Of a stretch of 18,757 nucleotides of DNA, positions 6,351 to 14,300 are shown one piece after another (position 1 is the stretch's first letter; the number at the start of each line of letters is the position of its first letter). This DNA comes from an uncultured Fibrobacter sp. GTDB lineage: Bacteria > Fibrobacterota > Fibrobacteria > Fibrobacterales > Fibrobacteraceae. The stretch is taken from NCBI RefSeq assembly GCF_937877005.1, contig NZ_CALEFV010000150.1:1-18757 (forward strand), read 5' to 3'. The translations under genes and the position numbers were made by a program. The notes beneath the pieces were generated by a model that did not search any database, was not told where the DNA came from, and saw nothing but the letters and a program-made list of their open reading frames with translations.

Positions 6351-7604
6351 ATGTTTTGGAAATCTCTTTTCGGTTCTGGTGCTGTCACTGTATTCAATGC
6401 GCTTCGGGCGTTTGCGATCAACAAGCTGCTCGCTGTATTTTTGCCGCCGGCGGCCTTTGCCTGCGTGGGACAGTTTCTGAACATGATGAGCATTGGTACG
6501 GCTACATCGTCGCTTGCGCTTCAGAATGGCTGGACGAGTCTTACGGCACAGAACAAGGATTCTCGAGACAACTTACTCGGTATTTGGCGTGGTGGAGTTC
6601 GGTTGACTACCTTTGCTAGCCTATTGACATTTATTATAGCCATCCTGTTCTGTTTCTTTGCGCCATTGGAAACATTGTTTCCTGGGATGAATACGCGCCT
6701 TGTACAGGCTGCTATCCTCTTTGCTTTGCCTGGCGTCATGGCGATGAATGTTGTGACAATTACGGCTTCGGTCATGAATGGTCTCGGCGAGAATCGCAAG
6801 TGGGCCTTAATCAATATCGTGTCGTCCATTTGGCAGGTGCTGTGGGTGGCGTTCTTTCTTTATACAGGACGTCTCTCAGTTCTTTCGATTATTGCGACTC
6901 AGTCCGTCATTGCGTCCGTCTTTGCTGCTCAGATTGCAAGCCGGGCCGGTTTCAGTATCCGTCAAATTTGGAAATCGGCTCATGATACGCGTTCCCCCTG
7001 GATATCCTATGCGTTGATGGGGCTCGTTCCGATGCTCTTGACTCCAGTGGTCCTTACCTTTATCCGAATGATGGTCGCTTCGCATTTCGGTAACGATGCT
7101 GCAGGAATTTGGCAGAGCGTTTGGAAAGTCTCCGATTTCATTTTTATGGCAATGTCGGCTGTCCTTACGGTTGTCCTGTTGCCCAAGGTTTCTCCGAAAT
7201 CTAGTCGCGAGGGGTTTTTCGCGATGTTCCACCCTTTGTTGTTGCGCATTATGGGCGTATCGCTCGTTTTGGTGACGGTTCTCTATTTTTGTCGGGGAAT
7301 CCTGGTTCAGATTCTTTTTTCTTCAGCGTACATGGGAGCGGTTGATTATTTGCCCTTGCAATTGGTAGGGGATTTCTTTAGGGCGGGGGGGTATGCCCTT
7401 GCGTTAGTGCTTATAGCTCGTCGTGAGACAAAAACCTTCATGGTGACAGAAATCGGTTCAGAACTCTTGCTCGCGGCTGGTTCGTATGTGGGAATTCGTA
7501 TTGTTGAATTTAGTGGCCCCATGGCGGCCTATGCAGTGGAGAATGTAGTCTACTTTGCTGTACTTTATGTGCTTGTTCGGAGGCTGAAGTGGAATATTCG
7601 ATAA
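6351..7604 (+). CDS. WzxE-like O-antigen/lipid-linked oligosaccharide flippase
   Basis: A 417-residue, very hydrophobic protein with about ten to twelve predicted membrane helices, the usual size of Wzx/MATE-like polysaccharide flippases. Several blocks resemble WzxE of the enterobacterial common antigen pathway: NKLLAVFLPPAAFACVGQF near residue 24, AAGIWQSVWKVSDF in the middle, and LQLVGDFFRAGGYALALVLIA then AAYAVENVVYFAVLYVLVRR near the C-terminus. It should move an undecaprenyl-linked oligosaccharide across the inner membrane. It starts 3 nt after the aminotransferase stop with a GGGGAG ribosome binding site, and its last 16 nt overlap the next gene, so it is part of a tight operon. Flippases of this type are matched to their sugar repeat, so the cargo probably contains the amino sugar made here (inference). 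Confidence 0.85.
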   Translation: MFWKSLFGSGAVTVFNALRAFAINKLLAVFLPPAAFACVGQFLNMMSIGTATSSLALQNGWTSLTAQNKDSRDNLLGIWRGGVRLTTFASLLTFIIAILFCFFAPLETLFPGMNTRLVQAAILFALPGVMAMNVVTITASVMNGLGENRKWALINIVSSIWQVLWVAFFLYTGRLSVLSIIATQSVIASVFAAQIASRAGFSIRQIWKSAHDTRSPWISYALMGLVPMLLTPVVLTFIRMMVASHFGNDAAGIWQSVWKVSDFIFMAMSAVLTVVLLPKVSPKSSREGFFAMFHPLLLRIMGVSLVLVTVLYFCRGILVQILFSSAYMGAVDYLPLQLVGDFFRAGGYALALVLIARRETKTFMVTEIGSELLLAAGSYVGIRIVEFSGPMAAYAVENVVYFAVLYVLVRRLKWNIR

Positions 7605-8569
7605 CGAATATGTTTGCAGAAAAGATGACGGAAAATGTCTATGTGAAGGCTTTTGTTCAAGGAGCCGAGACGGAACAGCGTGAACTTCCGCCGGTTGTTT
7701 CGGTGCTTTTGCCCAGTTACAATCACGAAAAGTATATTGAGGCCGCAGTCCGTTCTGTCATGTCGCAGAAAGGGGTCTCTTTTGAACTCATTGTCATTGA
7801 CGATGGAAGTCGGGACTCTTCGCCCAAGATTCTTGAAAAATTGCAGGCGGAACTTGGCTTTAAGTATGTTCATCGCGAAAATAGAGGTGTAGTCTCGACA
7901 TTGAACGAACTCTTGTCGATGGCAAGGGGACGCTATTTCTGCTCGTTTGCATCCGATGACATAATGCCTCCGGATCGCCTAAGGGAACAGTCTGCCTATC
8001 TTGATCAGCATCGGGATTGCAAGGCATGTTTTGGTCAAATTCGGGTGATGGATGCTGTTGGAAATATTCGTCCCGAGAATGATCCAAGATACATGAAATC
8101 CATGCCTTGCGTCACCTTTGAGGAATTCTTTTTAGGAGAGAAAGAACTTCACGGGTGTTCCGAAATGATTGATGTCGAAGAATTCCGCCGTCTAGGAGGC
8201 TACGACGAGTCCTATTTCCAGGAAGATTTTCCCTTGTTTCTGCGTCTGCTTTATGAATATGGCAGCCTTCCGGTGATTTCCTGTGTTTGCTGCTATTACC
8301 GTATTCATGGAAACAATTTGTCTTCTTCTGAAAATGCGGATACGATTAACGAGATATACTCCAATTTTCTCAAGGCGGTGTCGCGCTACAAGGATCATCG
8401 ACTTTATCCTGTTGCAGTCAAAGTCTGGAAGACGAAGTGGTTCTCCGCCTTGGCTTACAAGAATAAGGGCGAGGCGCTTAAACGCCTTCCGTCCTTGGCA
8501 ACATTCAATATGGGCTTTCTGAAGCGGTTCCCGAAGCTGATGATTCCCTCGTTTCTACTGCGACATTGA
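7589..8569 (+). CDS. Family 2 glycosyltransferase
   Basis: A 326-residue GT-A glycosyltransferase. After an unusual ~34-residue N-terminal lead, the catalytic domain begins PPVVSVLLPSYNHEKYIEAA. The nucleotide-binding DDGS is at about 71-74, the metal-binding SDD at 122-124, and a catalytic ED at 212-213 (YFQEDFPLF). YRIHGNNLS near 238-246 is typical of this group. The GTG start at 7589 has GGAGG five to six bases upstream and overlaps the flippase by 16 bp, favouring coupled translation. ATG codons at 7610 and 7625 are alternatives but lack a ribosome binding site. It probably adds one sugar of the oligosaccharide on the cytoplasmic face; donor and acceptor cannot be read. Confidence 0.9.
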   Translation: MEYSITNMFAEKMTENVYVKAFVQGAETEQRELPPVVSVLLPSYNHEKYIEAAVRSVMSQKGVSFELIVIDDGSRDSSPKILEKLQAELGFKYVHRENRGVVSTLNELLSMARGRYFCSFASDDIMPPDRLREQSAYLDQHRDCKACFGQIRVMDAVGNIRPENDPRYMKSMPCVTFEEFFLGEKELHGCSEMIDVEEFRRLGGYDESYFQEDFPLFLRLLYEYGSLPVISCVCCYYRIHGNNLSSSENADTINEIYSNFLKAVSRYKDHRLYPVAVKVWKTKWFSALAYKNKGEALKRLPSLATFNMGFLKRFPKLMIPSFLLRH

Positions 8570-8577
8570 GGTCTTCC

Positions 8578-9297
8578 ATGATTTCAGTATGTATGGCAAC
8601 TTACAATGGTGCGGTCTTTATCCGGCAGCAGCTGGAGAGTATCTTGCTTCAGTTACCGAATTCGCCGGAAGACGCTGAAGTTGTGATAGCCGATGATGGC
8701 TCCTCGGATAAAACGCTTTCTATCATAGAGTTGTTGCGTGATTCTCGGATTCGCGTATTGCCTTGCGAATCACATTTGGGGGTTATATACAATTATGAAC
8801 GTGCCCTGCAGGCGTGTAAGGGCGATTTCATTTTTCTTGCCGATCAAGATGATGTTTGGTTGCCCGAAAAGGTCGCGAAGACTCTAGAATTGTTGAACGA
8901 AGTGGACCTTGTAACTCATGACGCGTTTATGTTGTGTCCCTCAGATGATTCGGATACTCCCTTGTGGAATCGATCCGGGAAATTGAGTGAAATCCGTCCT
9001 TACAGGAGCGGTGTAGTCTGCAATTGGTGGAAAAATTCCTTTACGGGTTGCTGCATGGCATTTCGCCGGAATGTATTGAATCGGGCTCTTCCGTTTCCAA
9101 GGAATTTGCCGATGCACGATCAATGGTTGGGTATCGTGGCCGAAAGATTCTTTAAGGTGCGCACTATTGAAGATCCTCTGGTGGAATATCGTCAGCATTC
9201 CAAGAATGCGACTCATATCGGAAATTCTCCAGCTGGGGTGCTTCAGAAAATCAAGTGGCGGTTTGATTTAGCAAGAGCACTCTTTTCAAGTGTGTAG
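8578..9297 (+). CDS. Family 2 glycosyltransferase (rhamnosyltransferase-like subgroup)
   Basis: A 239-residue GT-A enzyme. It starts MISVCMATYNGAVFIRQQLE, a typical first strand. It has VVIADDGSSDKT (DDGS at 39-42), the metal-binding block FLADQDDVW (DQDD at 89-92), FTGCCMAFRR near 155, and MHDQW at 179-183. The DQDDVW plus HDQW arrangement is common in short O-antigen transferases annotated as rhamnosyl- or related transferases, but the donor is not certain. The ATG at 8578 has GAGG six bases upstream, and this ribosome binding site overlaps the TGA of the preceding gene. A TTG start at 8566 is possible but adds nothing recognisable. It ends the visible operon; a palindromic AT-rich repeat follows. 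Confidence 0.9.
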   Translation: MISVCMATYNGAVFIRQQLESILLQLPNSPEDAEVVIADDGSSDKTLSIIELLRDSRIRVLPCESHLGVIYNYERALQACKGDFIFLADQDDVWLPEKVAKTLELLNEVDLVTHDAFMLCPSDDSDTPLWNRSGKLSEIRPYRSGVVCNWWKNSFTGCCMAFRRNVLNRALPFPRNLPMHDQWLGIVAERFFKVRTIEDPLVEYRQHSKNATHIGNSPAGVLQKIKWRFDLARALFSSV

Positions 9298-9357
9298 TGT
9301 GAAATGTGTAATGTGAAATTCTTCATTACACACGTTACATTCCTCATTACACATTAG
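9293..9357. repeat. Palindromic GTGTAATG/CATTACAC repeat, possible bidirectional terminator
   Basis: TGTGTAATG at 9305-9313 is the exact reverse complement of CATTACACA at 9324-9332 (9-bp stem, 10-nt loop), and a second CATTACACA lies at 9345-9353. Related GTGTAGTGTGAAATGTG text precedes it. It lies between convergent genes and contains the stop codon of the minus-strand gene. The stem is AT-rich without a clear T run, so termination is only suggested. Confidence 0.6.
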
Positions 9358-9853
9358 ACATTGCCTGCACCACTTCGCCCCAGCCCATTTGGACTATGGC
9401 GCCTGCACGAACTAGATTGCCTTGAGCGTTTTCATATTCCTTGAGAATCTGATTGTATTCTGCTACATCGCGGCGGAGTTTGACATCCTTATTTATGCGC
9501 CTTAGAAGCATGTCCTGTTTCCACTGGGCGGCTGCTGATAGTTTTTGGCAGGATATGTCGAGCGCGTCAAGGTAGGCTGGAACGGCGTTTAAGAAAGTCT
9601 TTTCAAAATCCTTGGACTTTGACTTGGCTTGTAGAACCAGGTTCTTTTGATTGATTGCGTTCTTGCGGATTTCGCTCATCAGACGCACAATACGCTCGAA
9701 ATCGACCTGAGGCCAAATGAGGCTGAATGGCCACATTTTTTTCCAGTGAAACTTGAACATGGATTCGTGCGCCGTATTTTTCGCACGAAGTAGTTCCTTC
9801 AGGTTTTCGAAAATAATCTGCGAAGGCAGTTTATCCGTAGATTGTTCGCTCAT
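9347..9853 (-). CDS. Hypothetical soluble helical protein, 168 aa
   Basis: A 168-residue protein with no signal peptide or membrane helix. It starts MSEQSTDKLPSQIIFENLKE and is rich in charged residues and long helices. KFHWKKMWPFSLIWPQVDFE near residues 33-52 is a Trp-rich patch. The middle (about 60-140, ...KNLVLQAKSKSKDFEKTFLN..., LRRINKDVKLRRDVAEYNQI) looks able to form coiled coil. It ends GAIVQMGWGEVVQAMSNV. I do not recognise the family. The ATG at 9853 is preferred over an upstream in-frame start at 9892 because TATATT ends seven bases before it, as at other leaderless-type starts here. Its stop lies inside the palindromic repeat, so its last codons may have been altered by that element. 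Confidence 0.65.
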   Translation of the reverse strand: MSEQSTDKLPSQIIFENLKELLRAKNTAHESMFKFHWKKMWPFSLIWPQVDFERIVRLMSEIRKNAINQKNLVLQAKSKSKDFEKTFLNAVPAYLDALDISCQKLSAAAQWKQDMLLRRINKDVKLRRDVAEYNQILKEYENAQGNLVRAGAIVQMGWGEVVQAMSNV

Positions 9854-9860
9854 GAGGTGC

Positions 9861-9866
9861 AATATA
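9861..9866 (-). promoter_or_regulatory. -10 element TATATT, leaderless-type spacing
   Basis: On the minus strand TATATT, seven bases (GCACCTC) and the ATG at 9853, without a Shine-Dalgarno. It is divergent from the promoter of the 9978 gene. Confidence 0.45.
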
Positions 9867-9918
9867 CTAAAATTAGGGGCTTTTTTAAGCATTTTTATTT
9901 TTTTTTATAAAACTTTGC

Positions 9919-9946
9919 TTGCATTTTTTTATTTTGGAATTAAATT
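9919..9946 (+). promoter_or_regulatory. Candidate promoter of the 9978-11109 operon
   Basis: TTGCAT, a 16-nt spacer and TAAATT in a very AT-rich stretch. The predicted leader is about 25 nt and carries AAAGGA before the ATG at 9978. Confidence 0.45.
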
Positions 9947-9977
9947 CTAAAGGCAAAAAACTTGCAAAAGGATACTT

Positions 9978-10535
9978 ATGGACAAAAAGAAATTCAAAAT
10001 TCTGTTGATTGCAGACATCGTGCTCATTATCGCCCTGTTTGCGTTGATGATGGTGCTCAAGGGCGGTTATAACGATCAGGCGCAGAAGTCTGTGAACGAA
10101 CAGGTGGGAGCCTATCTTGAAAAGTCAAACGGAGTCGTCCAGGAACAGTGGAAGTCCGTGGACCAGTACGGTATGGCCTGGCGCCTTGTTTATGCCACTT
10201 TGACGAATGCTAAGACCGAAACGGCTTTCGATGCTGCGGTCAAGGCTATCGAAGGCGACAAGGATGCTCGTTTCAAACAGCTCTCCTATATGTACGAAGC
10301 TGCCGGTATTCCTGCTCAGGCACAGAATTCCATTTATGAAAAGGCTGGTCTTGCCGACAAGTTCTTGCTGAAGAACGAAGGTGGCGTCAAGGAAGTGGCT
10401 TGCGGTAAGAACTGTGTGATTACCTTCACTTTTGTGAAGGGTAAGCTCAAGTCTAGTGACTACAAGGCTCTTGCTGGTTACAACATGGCTGAAAACTTTA
10501 AGCTGGAAGCTCCGGCTCCCTACCACTTTGAATAA
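9978..10535 (+). CDS. Single-helix membrane-anchored protein, unknown function
   Basis: A 185-residue protein with a lysine-rich N-terminus (MDKKKFK), one membrane helix (about 8-27) and a large soluble part that is probably periplasmic. After the helix it reads LKGGYNDQAQKSVNEQVGAY. A helical region with AWRLVYATLTNAKTE and MYEAAGIPAQAQ follows. A late segment contains VACGKNCVITFTFVKG, with two cysteines four residues apart (about 141 and 145) that could form a disulfide, and the protein ends APYHFE. An AAAGGA ribosome binding site precedes the ATG. It is 13 nt upstream of a gene of similar build (10549-11109), and the two share a terminator. I recognise no family. Confidence 0.8.
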   Translation: MDKKKFKILLIADIVLIIALFALMMVLKGGYNDQAQKSVNEQVGAYLEKSNGVVQEQWKSVDQYGMAWRLVYATLTNAKTETAFDAAVKAIEGDKDARFKQLSYMYEAAGIPAQAQNSIYEKAGLADKFLLKNEGGVKEVACGKNCVITFTFVKGKLKSSDYKALAGYNMAENFKLEAPAPYHFE

Positions 10536-10548
10536 GGAGTAATGAATA

Positions 10549-11109
10549 ATGAACGTCAAAACAATTTCCATTGCTCTTTCTGTTGTTGTTGTGCTGCTTC
10601 TTGCAACGCTCCTGATGCAGAAGGGAAGTTACGTTTCCCAGGCTACTGAACATTACGAAAAGACCACGACTAAGTCTTATAAGGCTGCAACGCAGATCGT
10701 GGAATATGTGAACGGTTCCATCGAGACAAACAAGAATGTCTGGAACTTGGCGTCTGAAACGGTTCAGTCCGTGAAGACATCGCAGGACCAGGCTCGCCTC
10801 GAAGCCAAGTATTTCCCGTCTACCAAGGGCTCCATGAGCATTGCGAATATGACTCGCCGCTTTGAAGCTACGGGTGCCTACTACATCATCTCTAAGTTCG
10901 CCAAGGTCGAAGTCGACAAGAAGACTGAAGTCAAGTCTCTGGCTGGCCTCGTCTCTGTGAACGTGAACGCTCTCGTCGGTAATCCGGGCGAAGAAATCGA
11001 GGAAGCCGAAAGCGAAGAAGGTGAAGAGGCTGTTGAAGAAGCTCCGGCACCGAAGAAGCCTGCCAAGGCCGCCAAGGGTAAGAAAGGCAAGAAGGGCAAA
11101 AAGCGCTAA
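10549..11109 (+). CDS. Single-helix membrane protein with acidic then lysine-rich tail, unknown function
   Basis: A 186-residue protein with one N-terminal membrane helix (about 5-23), a helical domain (about 27-145) and a two-part tail. The tail is acidic (about 144-162, GEEIEEAESEEGEEAVEEAP) and then strongly basic, ending KPAKAAKGKKGKKGKKR. The helix exit LMQKGSYVSQA and the later RRFEATGAYY resemble LKGGYNDQA and MYEAAGIP in the upstream protein, suggesting distant paralogs. The ATG at 10549 has GGAG nine bases upstream; an out-of-frame ATG lies 7 nt earlier. It is the last gene of the operon, followed by a hairpin terminator. The end of this gene is partly copied at 15024-15068. The basic tail might contact nucleic acid, polyphosphate or acidic envelope polymers, but no function is assignable. 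Confidence 0.8.
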   Translation: MNVKTISIALSVVVVLLLATLLMQKGSYVSQATEHYEKTTTKSYKAATQIVEYVNGSIETNKNVWNLASETVQSVKTSQDQARLEAKYFPSTKGSMSIANMTRRFEATGAYYIISKFAKVEVDKKTEVKSLAGLVSVNVNALVGNPGEEIEEAESEEGEEAVEEAPAPKKPAKAAKGKKGKKGKKR

Positions 11110-11144
11110 TCGCTTGACACTCAACGAGTTATAAAATTGTAAGA

Positions 11145-11171
11145 AACGACCCGCTTTCCGGGCCGTTTTTT
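11145..11171 (+). terminator. Intrinsic terminator of the 9978-11109 operon
   Basis: ACGACCCG and CGGGCCGT form an 8-bp stem with one A-C mismatch around a CTTTC loop, followed by six T residues, 36 nt after the stop codon. Confidence 0.8.
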
Positions 11172-11242
11172 ACTAATGGGAATGCAGGCTAGGAGTGTTT
11201 ACCCGAATTTCGTCATCAAATTTAGATTGATGATTTTTATCT

Positions 11243-11271
11243 TTGATAATGTTTGTTTTTTTTCTTACATT
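11243..11271 (+). promoter_or_regulatory. Candidate promoter of the GLUG-repeat protein gene
   Basis: TTGATA, exactly 17 nt, then TACATT. Transcription would begin near 11278, leaving a leader of about 23 nt that holds AGGGA before the ATG at 11301. This is the best -35/-10 pair in the window. Confidence 0.55.
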
Positions 11272-11300
11272 TAAGGCGGTTTACTCAAAAAAGGGACGTT

Positions 11301-14300
11301 ATGTATTTATCTAAAATTGGTCTCGCTGTAGTTTTGCTACAGCTGTCGGTTTTTGCTGCATCGGAGGTGTGGACGGGCAAAGTGGCAAAAGAGTTTGCAT
11401 CGGGGGCTGGTAAAAGTAACGACCCGTTTGTAATCGAGACGCCGGAGCAGTTTGCGCTAATGGCCGAAAAATACGATTCCACGTATTATTACAAGTTGGC
11501 TAGTGATATCGTATTGAATAAAGGCTCGGCAAAGGATTGGGCTAAGTCTGCTCCCCAAAATAAATGGACCGTTTATGGGGATACCTTAAAGCCTGCGCTT
11601 ATTTACTTGGATGGGGCGGGGCATTCTATCAGTGGTCTTTACATCAGCAGTGACGAGAATTTCCAAGGTCTCTTTGGCGTTTGGAAGGGTTCTGTTTCGA
11701 ATCTTGCAATTAAGAATTCCTATGTGAAGGGCGGCGCTTCGGTCGGTGCCTTGGCGGGTACTTTTTATGGTTATGAACAGAATACTCCCAAAGATCCCAA
11801 TGTGCAGAACATCTCTGCAGATGTGATTGTCAAGGGAACTCGCAATGTCGGAGGGCTTTTTGGAACCATCGGCTTTGTTTGGATGGATTCTGTTTATGCT
11901 TATCCTAATGTATTGACTTTTGCCCCTATGTTCTTGGGGGCTCCTTATTTGAGAGATATTTCTGTATCAGGAGTTGTTGACGGGGATTCCGTTGTAGGTG
12001 GTGTGATTGGGATGACCGGAGTGTCCTATATTCATGCCACGTATCGTGGAATTGTCAACAGGGCTTCCGTGACGGGGCGGAAGTATGTGGGTGGACTCTT
12101 GGGATTTCTTTATATTGATGTCCCCACTGATTACGGTATCTTTAGGGACATTGTGAATGAGGCCGACATTGCCGGTGAAGAGTATGTTGGCGGACTGATT
12201 GGACTTGTGTATGGGGGACGAGACCTTGATCGAATATATTTTCAAAATGTGGTAAATTTGGGAGATGTGTCAGGTAAAATTTGTGTGGGCGGTCTTTTAG
12301 TGTTCCACCGGCATTCTGAGGAAATAATTTATTATGAATTTAATATAGGAAATGGCTATAATGCGGGGAAGGTGAGTGGGGACTCCTTAGTCGGTGCATT
12401 GTTCCCTATCGCACCAAAACTTTTGGATCGTTTGAACCTTTCCATTTTGCATCTGTACGATTTGAACGGGGAACACGCTGATTCGGTTCATTTTTATGCC
12501 GATTCGATGGGAGCGCATTTTTTTCCTGATTCGGGAACGGCGCCTGTTAACAGGGGATACCCTTTGCTTGCTTATTATAATATGGATAAATTATTTGATT
12601 ATGGTTCTGGCACCAAGGAAAACCCGTACCTGATAAAGTCTCTGGGCGATTTACGTCGTTTTGAACGCCATGCAGCAATTGTGATTGACTCTACGCTTGA
12701 ATTGCGCTATTTCAGACAGGATGCAGATATTGAGTTGCCAAAGGCTGTAAACAACTGGACTCCCGTGGACGGCTGGGCGATAAGTTATGATGGGAATGGC
12801 CATTCGATTTCGAATTTGAATATCCACCAAGACGTCAATGTGGATAGCCTTTTTGACGAACCGGAAGATGACGTTATGTTTTATTACAATGTTACAAATA
12901 AGAATGCATTGCCTCCTATTGGATTCTTTTCGAATTTGAGTCGTTCTGAAATCCGGTCCCTTACGCTACATAAGGTTGATATCGTTGGGGAAAAATCCGT
13001 TGGGGCGCTTTGGTCGGGGCAAGGCAATTTCAACGATATTTCGAACATTACGGTTGATGGTTCGGTGAGTGGTGTGACTGCTGTGTGTGGCGTTGCTCCT
13101 TATATGAGTGGGACAATGTTTAATGTGACGAACTATGCTGATGTCAAGGGTATTCGGAATATCTGTGGCGTTACTTCTGGAGATGTCTTTTACGCACGGA
13201 ATTATGGAAACGTGACAGGGAAATCTTCGGTTGGAGGAATTTCATTTAGTCTTTACAATAACGATATCAAGTATGTTTACAATAGGGGGACTGTATCGGG
13301 GGACCGTATTGTGGGCGGTCTTGTTGCGGGAACTGTGGGTGGAGTCGGAAAATTATCTCATGGCTATAACGCGTCTGTCGTAACCGGCGACGAATATGTT
13401 GGAGCCATTATCGGTAAACCCCAGAAAAAAGATACGATTCATGGCCCTTTGTTCTACGACAATTCATTGACTTCTGTTCCCGCCTTGGGTTTTGACACCT
13501 TGGTTGTTTTTGATTCCATTGCGGGAATGGATTCCAAGACCCTGAAATCAAGGTCTAGCATCCAAAAACTGGGTGGGTACTTTAATGAAGATTCTCATGG
13601 AGAAAATGGAGGGTATCCAATATTGGCGTTCCTTGAAGGGCAAGGCTCCGAGAGCGATCCCTATATTATTGATTCTCCCGAAAAGCTGTGGCTCCTCTCG
13701 CTTTTTAGCAATGGGACTAACCATTATGGAAATACGGTAATGTCGTCATTTTTTTGCGATAAAAATTTCAAGGTGACAGCCGATATCGACTTGAATGCGA
13801 CATCGGAATATCCGTGGATTCCACTGTTTAGTTTGTCTGAGAAAACAGATAAGTTTGTAGGAATATTTGATGGCGGCGGTCATGTCATTTCAGGCATTTA
13901 TACGGATTCCGTAAAAAATAGTGGACTTTTTGCTTTGAATAGCGGAACCATAAAAAATGTTGGAATTGCAAAGTCTACAATACGAGGCACAAATGCTGGA
14001 GCCATTGCAGGAACGAACCATGGCATTATAGAGAATTGCTGGAATGAAAGTGCTTCTGTTGAGGGGGTTGTTGCAGGGGGAATTGTCGGTGTCCTTGAGG
14101 CGGATAGTATCAATAGAGTTCCCTCGACTAGGGGAACGTTAAAGGAGGCTACTCGAAAGATATACCTTGACAGAACCTATAATGCGGGCACTGTTTATGG
14201 TTCTGCGAATGCTGGGGGGCTTGTCGGCTATGCGGGAATGTCGCTGGATGTTTATTGGGCCGAAATAATGGAAAGTCCCGAAAACTTTATAAGTGTCGTC

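Noticed and set aside
9293..9357. A CRISPR array
   Set aside because: The units are short, palindromic and irregular, with no spacers of even length and no cas genes nearby.
10498..11124. A 208-aa minus-strand frame opposite the 10549 gene
   Set aside because: It is antisense to a gene with a ribosome binding site, membrane helix and terminator.
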